A stretch of DNA of 64,000 nucleotides from Blautia hominis (lineage in GTDB: Bacteria; Bacillota; Clostridia; Lachnospirales; Lachnospiraceae), in contig NQOF01000001.1 in assembly GCA_002270465.1 (NCBI GenBank), positions 1,292,330 through 1,356,329 of the forward strand. The letters run 5' to 3'. The position numbers were made by a program, and so were the translations under genes. Under the pieces are notes generated by a model, which was not told the origin of the DNA, made no database searches, and was given only the letters and a program-made list of their open reading frames with translations. This document shows, in pieces, positions 9,437 through 17,265 of this stretch. How positions within the stretch are numbered: position 1 is the stretch's first letter; the number at the start of each line of letters is the position of its first letter.

Positions 9437-10288
9437 CTATCCTTTCACGGCGCCTGCCAGGATTGCGTTCTGCACCTGTTTACTTAACAAAATATAGATC
9501 AAAAGCACCGGGAACGTAGCCACTACCATTCCCGCCCCTATAGGTCCCCATTCCGTATAATACATACCAGCCAGGCTTTGGATCCCTACCGTAAGTGTCT
9601 TATATTTTTCATCACTGATAAAGGTCATTGCAAACATCAGCTCATTCCATGAAGATAAAAACGTAAAGATAGCGATCGTAGCCAATGCCGGCCGGACCAG
9701 TGGTAATATTACCCTGAAAAAGGTCTGATAAATATTGCATCCGTCTATACAGGCCGCCTCCTCCATCTCGTACGGCACGGTTGCGTAATGATTTCCCAGC
9801 ACCATGATTCCAAAAGGAAGGGCGAACACAATATACGGAATGACGATAGCCAGCGGCGTATTCAATATATTGATCTTCTTAAATAATATGAATAGCGGAA
9901 GCAGCGTTGCATGGATGGGAATCGTCAGCCCCGCCATAAAGAACCAGTAAGCCGCTCCCCTGAGTTTCCATCTCATCCTTGTCACTGCATAGGCAACCAT
10001 GGAGATCAAAATGGTAGATACAACAATGACCACAACTGCCACCAGTACACTGTTTCCCAGATATCCTAAAACCTTTCCTCCAAGCAAGGCGTTCTCATAA
10101 TTTTTCACCTGCCAGATTTGGGGAGGCCCCATAATATTGCCGCCGAAGATTTCCTGATTACTCTTAAATGAGAAAAACACCAGCCAGATCAGCGGATAGA
10201 CCGAAGTCACAGTAAAAAGGAGTAAAAATGCCATAAGGATCATTCTTATGCACTTTTTGCAGATAATACTTTTTAATGATTCTTTCAT
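9437..10288 (-). CDS. Carbohydrate ABC transporter permease, MalG-like
   Basis: An inner-membrane permease of 283 residues with six predicted helices, CUT1 family. The cytoplasmic EAA loop is seen as EEAACIDGCNIYQTFFRVILP, the contact with the ATPase, and the C-terminus GAVKG is typical of the MalG/LacG branch. A GGGGGAGGAAAAGG site precedes the ATG. It lies 14 nt after the partner permease and is the last gene of the binding protein-permease-permease set. No ATPase gene is present, so a shared MsmX-type ATPase elsewhere is expected. The adjacent GH78 and sugar-acid genes suggest a rhamnoside or related oligosaccharide as substrate. Confidence 0.93.
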   Translation of the reverse strand: MKESLKSIICKKCIRMILMAFLLLFTVTSVYPLIWLVFFSFKSNQEIFGGNIMGPPQIWQVKNYENALLGGKVLGYLGNSVLVAVVVIVVSTILISMVAYAVTRMRWKLRGAAYWFFMAGLTIPIHATLLPLFILFKKINILNTPLAIVIPYIVFALPFGIMVLGNHYATVPYEMEEAACIDGCNIYQTFFRVILPLVRPALATIAIFTFLSSWNELMFAMTFISDEKYKTLTVGIQSLAGMYYTEWGPIGAGMVVATFPVLLIYILLSKQVQNAILAGAVKG

Positions 10289-10302
10289 CCTTTTCCTCCC
10301 CC

Positions 10303-11184
10303 TTAATATTCAATCGGTGATGTCTTCACCAGCCGCTGCAAAAGATATGCTATGCCAATACATTCCACTACGATAAAAATCGCAGCTGCACTTCCGTATC
10401 CATAACGGTTGATGACAAAAATGCTGTTGAACATCAAAGAGCTGGGCACTTCTGTGGAATTCACCGGACCGCCGTTTGTCAGTACATAGATCATGTCAAA
10501 TGCTTTTAAGGAGCCTGTGATAACAAAGATCGCACATGTCTTTAACGTTGGTAATATCAAAGGTATGGTGATCTTCATGGCTGCTTTTATGCCCGTGGCC
10601 CCATCTATCTGCGCGGATTCATGGATGTCCTTTGGAATGGCCTTGATGGCCGTATACAACAGAAGCATGTGATACCCTATGTTCTGCCAGATGATAGGGA
10701 TAAATACACAGAACAGAGCAGTTTTGACATCCCCTATCCAGTTTTGTGTGAGATTTTCCAGCCCTATCATTTTCAGCAGCTCATTCAAGGCTCCATAATT
10801 AGGATTATAGATCTTAAGCCAGAGCTGGCCCACTACTACTGTGGACAAGGTGACCGGTATAAAAAATATGGTACGAAAGATAACTTCACCCTTTATATGT
10901 GATGCCAGGATCAACGCCAGGATCAGGGCCAACGGCAGCTGGATCAACAGCGTAAAGATACACAGAAGAAAGGAATTGATAACCGCCCTATGGAAAATAG
11001 TGTTTTGAAACATTTCTATGTAATTATCAAGGCCGATAAAGATCCCTTTTCCGATACCATCCCAGTCTAATAAACTATAGTAAAAAGAAAACAGTACAGA
11101 AGCGATCAGCAGGCCTCCAAACAGCAGCAAAGACGGAAGCGTGAATATAGCGATCGCTTTTTTATTTCCTAAAAATCTATCCAA
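10303..11184 (-). CDS. Carbohydrate ABC transporter permease, MalF/UgpA-like
   Basis: A 293-residue CUT1 permease with six predicted helices and an EAA-type loop, here IHESAQIDGATGIKAAMKIT. Translation begins at TTG (11184); GGGAGGTG lies 7-14 nt upstream and there is no better ATG. It pairs with the downstream MalG-like permease, and a stable hairpin separates it from the binding-protein gene. Such a hairpin often lets the binding protein be made in excess. Confidence 0.93.
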   Translation of the reverse strand: MDRFLGNKKAIAIFTLPSLLLFGGLLIASVLFSFYYSLLDWDGIGKGIFIGLDNYIEMFQNTIFHRAVINSFLLCIFTLLIQLPLALILALILASHIKGEVIFRTIFFIPVTLSTVVVGQLWLKIYNPNYGALNELLKMIGLENLTQNWIGDVKTALFCVFIPIIWQNIGYHMLLLYTAIKAIPKDIHESAQIDGATGIKAAMKITIPLILPTLKTCAIFVITGSLKAFDMIYVLTNGGPVNSTEVPSSLMFNSIFVINRYGYGSAAAIFIVVECIGIAYLLQRLVKTSPIEY

Positions 11185-11209
11185 AATAGCACCTCCCTGC
11201 TTTTAAAAT

Positions 11210-11246
11210 CGGCAGCATAATCTGCGGGATAGAGATTATGCTGCCG
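11210..11246 (-). terminator. Intra-operon hairpin (attenuator or mRNA stabiliser)
   Basis: A perfect 13-bp stem, CGGCAGCATAATC with its complement, closes an 11-nt loop between the binding-protein stop and the first permease start. The T-run after it on the minus strand is only TTTT. Partial termination or 3' protection of the binding-protein message is more likely than full termination. Confidence 0.65.
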
Positions 11247-11254
11247 AAATCATA

Positions 11255-12553
11255 TTATTTCCTGGTTGCCGTCATTGCCTCTATATATTGTTCTGCCGTG
11301 GTCTGCTTCGCATAGATCCCCTGCAGAGAATTGCTGTGGATATCTGCTGTCTCTGCATCCAGCAGGGTATCCCATGCCAGACAGAAGCCGTCTGCATTTT
11401 CCATCAGTTCCGTTAAACGTTTCTGCATATCCGGCAACTCTGCGTCTCCCTCGTACTTCCATGTGGGAAGGTGCGCGCCGCTCTCGTAGCCATATTCTGA
11501 AAATTTCTGGCTCATAAATACAGCAAACTCTACGGCTTCTTCTTTTTGTTTTGATTCAGAAGAAACCATTAAAGTAGCACTGGCTCCTCCGATATAAGAA
11601 TTCTGTTTCTCCGCACCGCCTTCGGCTGTTGGCCAGTTTGTCACTGTCAGGTGTCCTGCCAGAGGTGAATCCTCATCTAAATTCGCAACGCCCCAGCTTC
11701 CGTTATAGAACATAGCCGCTCTGCCTTCCAGAAATTCATTTTTCGCCTCATCGTTGGTGAGCGCCACTGCGCTGTCTGAAAAGACACCTGTGCTGACCAT
11801 TTTCTCCAACTCTTCTGCGGAATTTTTCACAAAATCCTGGTCAAAATTCCCTTCCCCGTTTAACAGCTTTGTATTTTCATCAACGCCTCCGTAGCGCAGG
11901 GAAAGGATACCGAATGGGAACAGCCCGGGCCATTTGTCTTTTTCCCCCAATGACACGGGTGTGATCCCATTTTCCACGAATACCTTAGATACCTCATACA
12001 TCTCATCCATGGTTTCCGGAACCTTCAGATCATACTGGTCAAACAGTTCCTGATTGCACATAAGTACGCCGATAAAGCTGTCCAGGGGAAGTCCGTATAA
12101 GGAGTCCTCATAGTAAAAATTATTACATATGTTGGGCATCATTTTATCCATATCAATGACACCGCTGTCCACATAAGCGTCAAGGTTTTCTACAATCCCG
12201 GCTTTTACAAAGGACTGGGAAAATCCGCCGCCCCAGGAATAGAATACATCGGGAGCCGAACCTGCTGCCAGTGTGGTCTTTAACTTTGTCTTATAAGCTT
12301 CGTTATCTGTTTTGTCCTCTTTGACGGTAACATCCGGATGTGTCTTTTTGTATTCCTCCAGCGCTTTATTCCATGCCAATACCTGGCTGTCCGTTTCATT
12401 CACCATAATGTGGGAAACTGTTAATTCTACCCCTTTTGCATCCCCATTATCCGTCTCTTTCTTTTGTGGGTCCGCCCCTCCGGCACTTCCACAAGCCGCT
12501 AAAGATACTACCATGGCCGCTGCCATAAGTGCCGCTAATCCTTTTTTCCTCAT
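11255..12553 (-). CDS. Sugar ABC transporter substrate-binding lipoprotein
   Basis: An extracellular solute-binding protein (SBP family 1, CUT1 importers) of 432 residues. The signal peptide ends in the lipobox SLAAC (Cys at about residue 21), followed by a short Gly/Asp-rich linker. The body has the typical LKTTLAAGSAPDVFYSWGGG and AAMFYNGSWGVANL segments. The internal ATG at 12553 is used because AAGGAAA precedes it and it puts the signal peptide at the very N-terminus. It is first in its importer operon and directly downstream of a YesM/YesN pair, the usual inducer-sensing partner of such importers. Confidence 0.93.
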   Translation of the reverse strand: MRKKGLAALMAAAMVVSLAACGSAGGADPQKKETDNGDAKGVELTVSHIMVNETDSQVLAWNKALEEYKKTHPDVTVKEDKTDNEAYKTKLKTTLAAGSAPDVFYSWGGGFSQSFVKAGIVENLDAYVDSGVIDMDKMMPNICNNFYYEDSLYGLPLDSFIGVLMCNQELFDQYDLKVPETMDEMYEVSKVFVENGITPVSLGEKDKWPGLFPFGILSLRYGGVDENTKLLNGEGNFDQDFVKNSAEELEKMVSTGVFSDSAVALTNDEAKNEFLEGRAAMFYNGSWGVANLDEDSPLAGHLTVTNWPTAEGGAEKQNSYIGGASATLMVSSESKQKEEAVEFAVFMSQKFSEYGYESGAHLPTWKYEGDAELPDMQKRLTELMENADGFCLAWDTLLDAETADIHSNSLQGIYAKQTTAEQYIEAMTATRK

Positions 12554-12765
12554 TTTCCTTTCTTGCCGGGAGCACCCGGCAATTCCTCCTTTCAAAGTTT
12601 AACGTGTTTTTTTATAATTGTATTATACCTATTTTCGCTTTTTCTTTTCCTTTTGCTTTTTACTATTTCTATTAATATTTTTACCACGGGAAACAGATTG
12701 CCGGCCCCTTTGCAGGTCAGCAAAAAAGGCCGTGCCGGCATATGGCTTTGGCGGACAGAATAATA

Positions 12766-12798
12766 GAACTGCACCGCTTCTGAGAGCCGGTGCAGTTC
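12766..12798 (-). terminator. Hairpin downstream of the first response regulator
   Basis: An 11-bp stem, GAACTGCACCG with its complement, closes an 11-nt loop 34 nt after the response-regulator stop. The sequence after it on the minus strand (TATTATTCTG) is only weakly T-rich. It may end the regulator transcript before the importer promoter. Confidence 0.5.
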
Positions 12799-12831
12799 CG
12801 TCTATAAGGTTATACACAATGTACAGGGATC

Positions 12832-14430
12832 TTAACCCTGGCGTTTTTTGGAACGGTACTCATAAGGCGTACAGCCTACCGCTTTTTTAAACAGGATCCC
12901 TAAATAATTGGCATTGCCGGTCCCTACTTTTTCCGCTACTTCATAGATCTTTAAATCAGTCTCTTCAAGCAGGGATTTCGCCCGTTCAATGCGCTGGGCA
13001 TTTACATACTCCACAAAAGATACCCCCATCTCCTTCTTGAATATACGGCTCAGATAGCTGCTGTTCAGATAAAATTTCTCAGCCGTTCCCGCTAACGCCA
13101 GCGTGGCATCCGACAAATGCATGTTGACATATTCTTTTACCGCATAGATCAGGCTGGACGGCCTGACAGACTTTTCATCGTGATACATTTCCATGATCTT
13201 TCTGCACATATCCAGAAAACAATCCTGCAAAAGCTTTAATGTGGGTATCTGAAAGATCCGCTGGTAATACTCCTTATAATCCTCATGGAAATCATAAGAT
13301 GCCTCTTCCTTTGTATTCATAGAATAAATATAAAAGACAGCATTGAGAAGCTGCAGCTTCAGATAAAATAAATCCATAAAATTGATATGCTTCCATTTTT
13401 CAAACCAGTTATGGACCAGCTCCTCCACCTTGGCGGGGGAGTCTGTTTCAATATAAGCATGCAGTTTTTTCAAATCTTCCATGGGTATGGGATTGGCCAT
13501 TCCCTCAAACCTGGAAAATATATTTTCCTCCTGATATTGGTTGTTTCCGAAAACAATAGCTGAATTCAAACGATTATTAGCTCCCATATACGATTTATAA
13601 ATGTCTTTCATAAACCGCTCTGCATCCCCAATCCCATAATAAATGGGGAAATGAAACGTTTTTTTCCATTTCCCTTCTAATTCAGCCATAAATGTTTCCC
13701 ATGAAAAATCCTCTTCACGGCTTAGGAATACTATATGCCCGAACTTGTCCGGCACCCAGTATATCCTTTTATCTTCCAGCTCCTTTTCCAGATAATGCGT
13801 CATCCACTCTGTGTTCCCTTTTTTAATGTCCATGCCAAGTATTATCTGGGAGAAATCATCAAAACTCACCACCACGGTCTGATAAAATCCCTCCCTGCCC
13901 GGCAGCAGAGAATCCACAGCATTTTCAGATAAAGAATCCTGATGGAAATCAGGCTCCAGTAATTTTTTCAGATAATATTCCCGCACGATGGGTTCATTCT
14001 GCCTTCTGTAATCTGTCAATTCCCGAAACAGCTCATCCTGTGACTGCTGGGATAAGATACTCTCTTTAATCTCCAGTGCCACGTTTTCCAGTTCTTTTTC
14101 GTCGATGGGCTTGAGCAGATAATTATCCAGACCCACCCGGATACCGCGCTGCGCGTATTCAAAATCATCATGTCCGGTAACGGCGATCACTCTTACATTG
14201 GGACAGCTCCCTTTTAACAGCCCGGTAAAAGACAGACCGTCCAAACCGGGCATACAAATATCTGTCAGCACCACATCCGGTTTCAATTCTTCCGCCAATT
14301 GAAGTGCGCCCTGAGCAGTCCCAAGCTCTCCTACAATGGTGTAACCTAATCTCTCCCAATCAATGCAATTACGGATATACTGTCTGATCAAATATTCATC
14401 ATCTACAATCATAAGTTTCAGCTTCTGCAT
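12832..14430 (-). CDS. YesN-type response regulator with AraC DNA-binding domain
   Basis: A 532-residue transcription factor. Residues 1-120 are a receiver domain with acidic pocket VDDE, phospho-acceptor Asp57 in VLTDICMPG and the conserved Lys in LLKPID. A long central region follows, and the last 100 residues are an AraC double helix-turn-helix (YLNSSYLSRIFKKEMGVSFVEYV...GCTPYEYR). The ATG at 14430 follows GAGGGTGG; the longer frame is read-through of a mobile element. It pairs with the sensor kinase just upstream and probably activates the sugar importer that follows. The kinase-regulator spacing is now 121 nt because of the inserted element. Confidence 0.93.
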   Translation of the reverse strand: MQKLKLMIVDDEYLIRQYIRNCIDWERLGYTIVGELGTAQGALQLAEELKPDVVLTDICMPGLDGLSFTGLLKGSCPNVRVIAVTGHDDFEYAQRGIRVGLDNYLLKPIDEKELENVALEIKESILSQQSQDELFRELTDYRRQNEPIVREYYLKKLLEPDFHQDSLSENAVDSLLPGREGFYQTVVVSFDDFSQIILGMDIKKGNTEWMTHYLEKELEDKRIYWVPDKFGHIVFLSREEDFSWETFMAELEGKWKKTFHFPIYYGIGDAERFMKDIYKSYMGANNRLNSAIVFGNNQYQEENIFSRFEGMANPIPMEDLKKLHAYIETDSPAKVEELVHNWFEKWKHINFMDLFYLKLQLLNAVFYIYSMNTKEEASYDFHEDYKEYYQRIFQIPTLKLLQDCFLDMCRKIMEMYHDEKSVRPSSLIYAVKEYVNMHLSDATLALAGTAEKFYLNSSYLSRIFKKEMGVSFVEYVNAQRIERAKSLLEETDLKIYEVAEKVGTGNANYLGILFKKAVGCTPYEYRSKKRQG

Positions 14431-14457
14431 ATAACCACCCTCATCTTTGGAGATCAG

Positions 14458-14589
14458 TAACAGCTCAGGCAGCTGAACTGTTACATGCATCCGCCTATTC
14501 AAATCGCTTCGCGATGGGCCGGATGCCTACTGTCGTTACATATTCATACGGTCAGTGCAGTAAATGCGCAGGCCGGTCTGAACTGTTAC
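14458..14589 (+). mobile_element. Copy A of a ~131-bp MITE-like element
   Basis: This copy starts TAACAGCTCAGG and ends CTGAACTGTTAC, and it aligns end to end with the copies at 23050-23180 and 29368-29498. Shared internal blocks are AATCGCTTCGC, CATACGGTCAG and GCAGTAAATGCGCAG. The flanks carry a direct repeat starting GGAGATC (14449-14455 and 14590-14596), 7 of 9 positions matching. It sits exactly at the kinase/regulator junction and supplies the last 12 codons and the stop of the kinase. No open frame for a transposase is present, so it would be mobilised in trans. Confidence 0.75.
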
Positions 14590-16369
14590 GGAGATCTTTC
14601 ATAGGAATATAAATCTGTATCTTTGTTCCCCGGTTGATCCTGCTTGTTATTTTATAGACCATATCCCCGCCGTAACAGTATACCAGTCTCCGAATGGTCC
14701 CCATTAACCCAAAGGATTTCCCGGCTCCTGTATTTTTGCCATTGAGGACATTGTTTAGTGTATTCTCTGTCATTCCAATCCCGTTATCTTCCACCACCAG
14801 GCTTAAATATCCCTTTTCCTCTTTGATCCGCACAGCGATACGGCCTTCCTCCACGAAACCGTGGATTCCATGGGTGATGGCATTTTCAACTAAAGGCTGT
14901 AAGACCAGCTTTAATATTTTATATCCGCCCACTTCGGGGTCCACATCATAGTCCACCTGCAGATCCTCACCGTAACGCATTTTCTGTATTTCGATATAGT
15001 TTGCCACCATTTGGACTTCTTTTTCTATGGTGATATACTCATCGCCTTTGCTCAGACTGATCTTATAGAACTGGGCCAGTTCACACATCATGTGATAGGC
15101 ATCCTCATAGCGTTTTAACAAAAACAGGGATTTAATAGAATCAAAGGTATTATAGAGAAAATGGGGGTTCATCTGTGTACTCAGAACTTCCAATTCCGCT
15201 TTTCTTTTCTGCATTTCCACCTGTTTTGTTTTCTCCAGCAGATTTTGGATCTCCCCCACCATTTCATTATAAACATCTATCAGATTCTGCACTTCACGGT
15301 GCTTGGTCTTTATCTCGATCTGTTTGAAATGTCCGTTCTTTACCTCCTCCATAGATTCCATTAATTTTTCAATGGGGCGAGTATACCAGTGGGACACAAA
15401 CAGTGCCGCAATGATAATGATCGCCGCCTGGACAGCAAGGAGTATCATGGTCAGCAGAACCGTTCCTTTTTCCTGCTGATGAAGATCATCAAAAGGCGTG
15501 ACCCCCATGTAAGTCAGCGTCTCCGTCTGGTACACGGATATCTGGCAGCGGACGTTTCCGATCTGCTCCGTGGCGGAGTCCCGGCCTTCTTTCACAAGCT
15601 GGATTCCCAGTCTTTCCGCCTCCTTCTGCATACTGCTGTCTAAGGTATTCAGCAACACATGGTCTTTATCCGAAAAAATGTAAAATTTCATCTGTGACTC
15701 ATTATCATCTAGATTCAGCAGCAGCTTCTCCACCATTTCCTGGGAGATATGGATCATCATGTATCCGATGGTCTGCATGGAATCAAGGCTTCTGATGGCA
15801 CGGGCAAAGGAAATGCCCGGTATCTTATCGGGATTGCGGAAAAAGTCATCACAGCGGTAGATGACGTGATACTGCCCGTCCTGCCCTACGTCCCGGTACC
15901 AGCTATAGTCCTGTATGTTACTGTGCCGCAGGGGATTGTTTCCCGACTTGTCTGAGTAACACAAAAAATTTTCCGTATCAAAAATATAAACGGACTCGAT
16001 CAGATCAATTTTGGAGATCAATTCTATCAGGGAATCTTCTATCTGCTCTATATTGCGGAAATCGGTGATTTCCACCTTTTCCTTTACCAGTCCCTGCTGC
16101 AGATCAGAGTCTGACAGACAGATATAGGAATATGTATTGATATTTTCGATTATATTTTCCACTAATGTGTTCACACTTGTCAGATTCGTGATGGCAGCTT
16201 CCTGGGTATTTTCATATAAAATACGCTTATTATAGGTCTGGAAAATTGCCACGGTGCAAAGAAATACTAAGGTGATAATCGTGATCATCAAAACTGACAT
16301 TTTCGTTGCAATTTTCTTTGAATAAATAAAATGCTGTATTTTACGCTTCCAATCTTTTGTATTTGGCAT
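14552..16369 (-). CDS. YesM-type sensor histidine kinase
   Basis: A 605-residue membrane kinase. Transmembrane helix 1 lies near residues 24-44 and helix 2 near 303-325, with a large extracellular sensor between them, followed by a HAMP linker. The phospho-acceptor His lies in QMNPHFLYNTFD (His_kinase family), and an ATPase domain has the N box VENAITHG and glycine boxes EDNGIGM and GLMGTIRRL. It should sense an extracellular carbohydrate and phosphorylate the regulator downstream. Its final 12 residues (RNSSDRPAHLLH) are encoded by an inserted mobile element. Removing the element would give a C-terminus ending MKDLQR, with a stop 10 nt before the regulator ATG. Confidence 0.94.
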   Translation of the reverse strand: MPNTKDWKRKIQHFIYSKKIATKMSVLMITIITLVFLCTVAIFQTYNKRILYENTQEAAITNLTSVNTLVENIIENINTYSYICLSDSDLQQGLVKEKVEITDFRNIEQIEDSLIELISKIDLIESVYIFDTENFLCYSDKSGNNPLRHSNIQDYSWYRDVGQDGQYHVIYRCDDFFRNPDKIPGISFARAIRSLDSMQTIGYMMIHISQEMVEKLLLNLDDNESQMKFYIFSDKDHVLLNTLDSSMQKEAERLGIQLVKEGRDSATEQIGNVRCQISVYQTETLTYMGVTPFDDLHQQEKGTVLLTMILLAVQAAIIIIAALFVSHWYTRPIEKLMESMEEVKNGHFKQIEIKTKHREVQNLIDVYNEMVGEIQNLLEKTKQVEMQKRKAELEVLSTQMNPHFLYNTFDSIKSLFLLKRYEDAYHMMCELAQFYKISLSKGDEYITIEKEVQMVANYIEIQKMRYGEDLQVDYDVDPEVGGYKILKLVLQPLVENAITHGIHGFVEEGRIAVRIKEEKGYLSLVVEDNGIGMTENTLNNVLNGKNTGAGKSFGLMGTIRRLVYCYGGDMVYKITSRINRGTKIQIYIPMKDLRNSSDRPAHLLH

Positions 16370-16478
16370 AATTTTCCTTTTTTCCTTATAATTTTCAAAG
16401 AATTTTGTAAATTATACACTATTTTCCGTAATAAATCAATAAAGGCGAGAACACACCTCAAAAAACAGAAGCGTGTGG

Positions 16479-16506
16479 TAACAGTTCAGACAAGCTGAAC
16501 CGTTAC
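16479..16506. mobile_element. Copy D: 28-bp solo end of the MITE-like element
   Basis: This 28-bp imperfect palindrome begins TAACAGTTCAGACAAGC and ends GAACCGTTAC. It matches the first 28 bp of copy B with one difference, but the rest of the element is absent. It is flanked by exact 9-bp direct repeats AGCGTGTGG (16470-16478 and 16507-16515), the same flank length as seen around copies A and B. It encodes the final residues and stop codon of the amidohydrolase. Confidence 0.75.
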
Positions 16507-17259
16507 AGCGTGTGGACTGCTGCATGTAAATACGCTCTCTGCAGTTTTCCAAAATACCTGATCCATATCCTCAGGTTTCAAGATCTGCTTATACTTTTCC
16601 AGCTCCACCCTTACATTATTCACATGGTCTGAGGCGAACATCATCCGGTGTGGTCCTATTTCCCTGTAGATCTCCCTTGTGTTATAGATTCCTGTCCAAC
16701 TGGTCTCCAGGTAGATATTGGGACATTCTTTTGCCACAAATATGGCCTGATGAGTATCCCAATCCATACCGGAATGGGCGATCACAATTTTCAGATCCGG
16801 ATATTTCCGGGCTGCCTTCCATATCTTCAAAGGCTGGGAAAACGGCACGCCGGAGCCTGTATGGACCATCATAGGCACCTGAAGCTCATTTGCAACGGAA
16901 AAGGCGAACATGCCGTCCTCCGATTCCGGATCTACCGCATGCCCTACAGGTGTGATCTTCAAGCCCACAAATCCCAGTTCTTTGATGCATCTGTATGCCT
17001 CCTCTCTGTACTCTTCCTTGGTAAAATGGGGATAGATGGAGGCCAGCCCCCAAAACTTCATTTTCCTGGAAGCACACAGACGGGCAATTCGGTCATGTAT
17101 CTCCCGGTTTGCCTGCAGGGAAAACCGGGGCAGGGATGGCTGCACAATGGCTCCCGCCACCGGGGTATCCTCGTATCCCTTTAACAGATCCTCCTCGCTG
17201 ATATGATGGTCAAAAACACAGTCATCGCCAAGGTGTGCGTGTACATCAATTATTTTCAT
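16486..17259 (-). CDS. Amidohydrolase-2 family metal-dependent hydrolase (possible sugar lactonase)
   Basis: A 257-residue TIM-barrel hydrolase of the PF04909 type. Metal and catalytic ligands are visible in IIDVHAHLGD (residues 3-12), MVHTGSG, VIAHSGMDW and FASDHVNN. The family includes sugar-acid lactonases, 2-pyrone dicarboxylate lactonase and decarboxylases. The ATG lies 6 nt after the IlvD/Edd-type dehydratase stop, so the two are co-translated. With the nearby GH78 and MDR dehydrogenase, a lactonase step (aldonolactone to aldonate) is inferred, not shown. The last residues VTVQLV come from a 28-bp inserted element; without it the protein would end PHASVF. Confidence 0.8.
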   Translation of the reverse strand: MKIIDVHAHLGDDCVFDHHISEEDLLKGYEDTPVAGAIVQPSLPRFSLQANREIHDRIARLCASRKMKFWGLASIYPHFTKEEYREEAYRCIKELGFVGLKITPVGHAVDPESEDGMFAFSVANELQVPMMVHTGSGVPFSQPLKIWKAARKYPDLKIVIAHSGMDWDTHQAIFVAKECPNIYLETSWTGIYNTREIYREIGPHRMMFASDHVNNVRVELEKYKQILKPEDMDQVFWKTAESVFTCSSPHAVTVQLV

Positions 17260-17265
17260 ACAATC

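Noticed and set aside
14431-14502. N-terminal extension of the first response regulator
   Set aside because: The extra 24 codons are read-through of mobile element copy A and its flank, and the receiver domain starts just after the internal ATG, which has a ribosome site.
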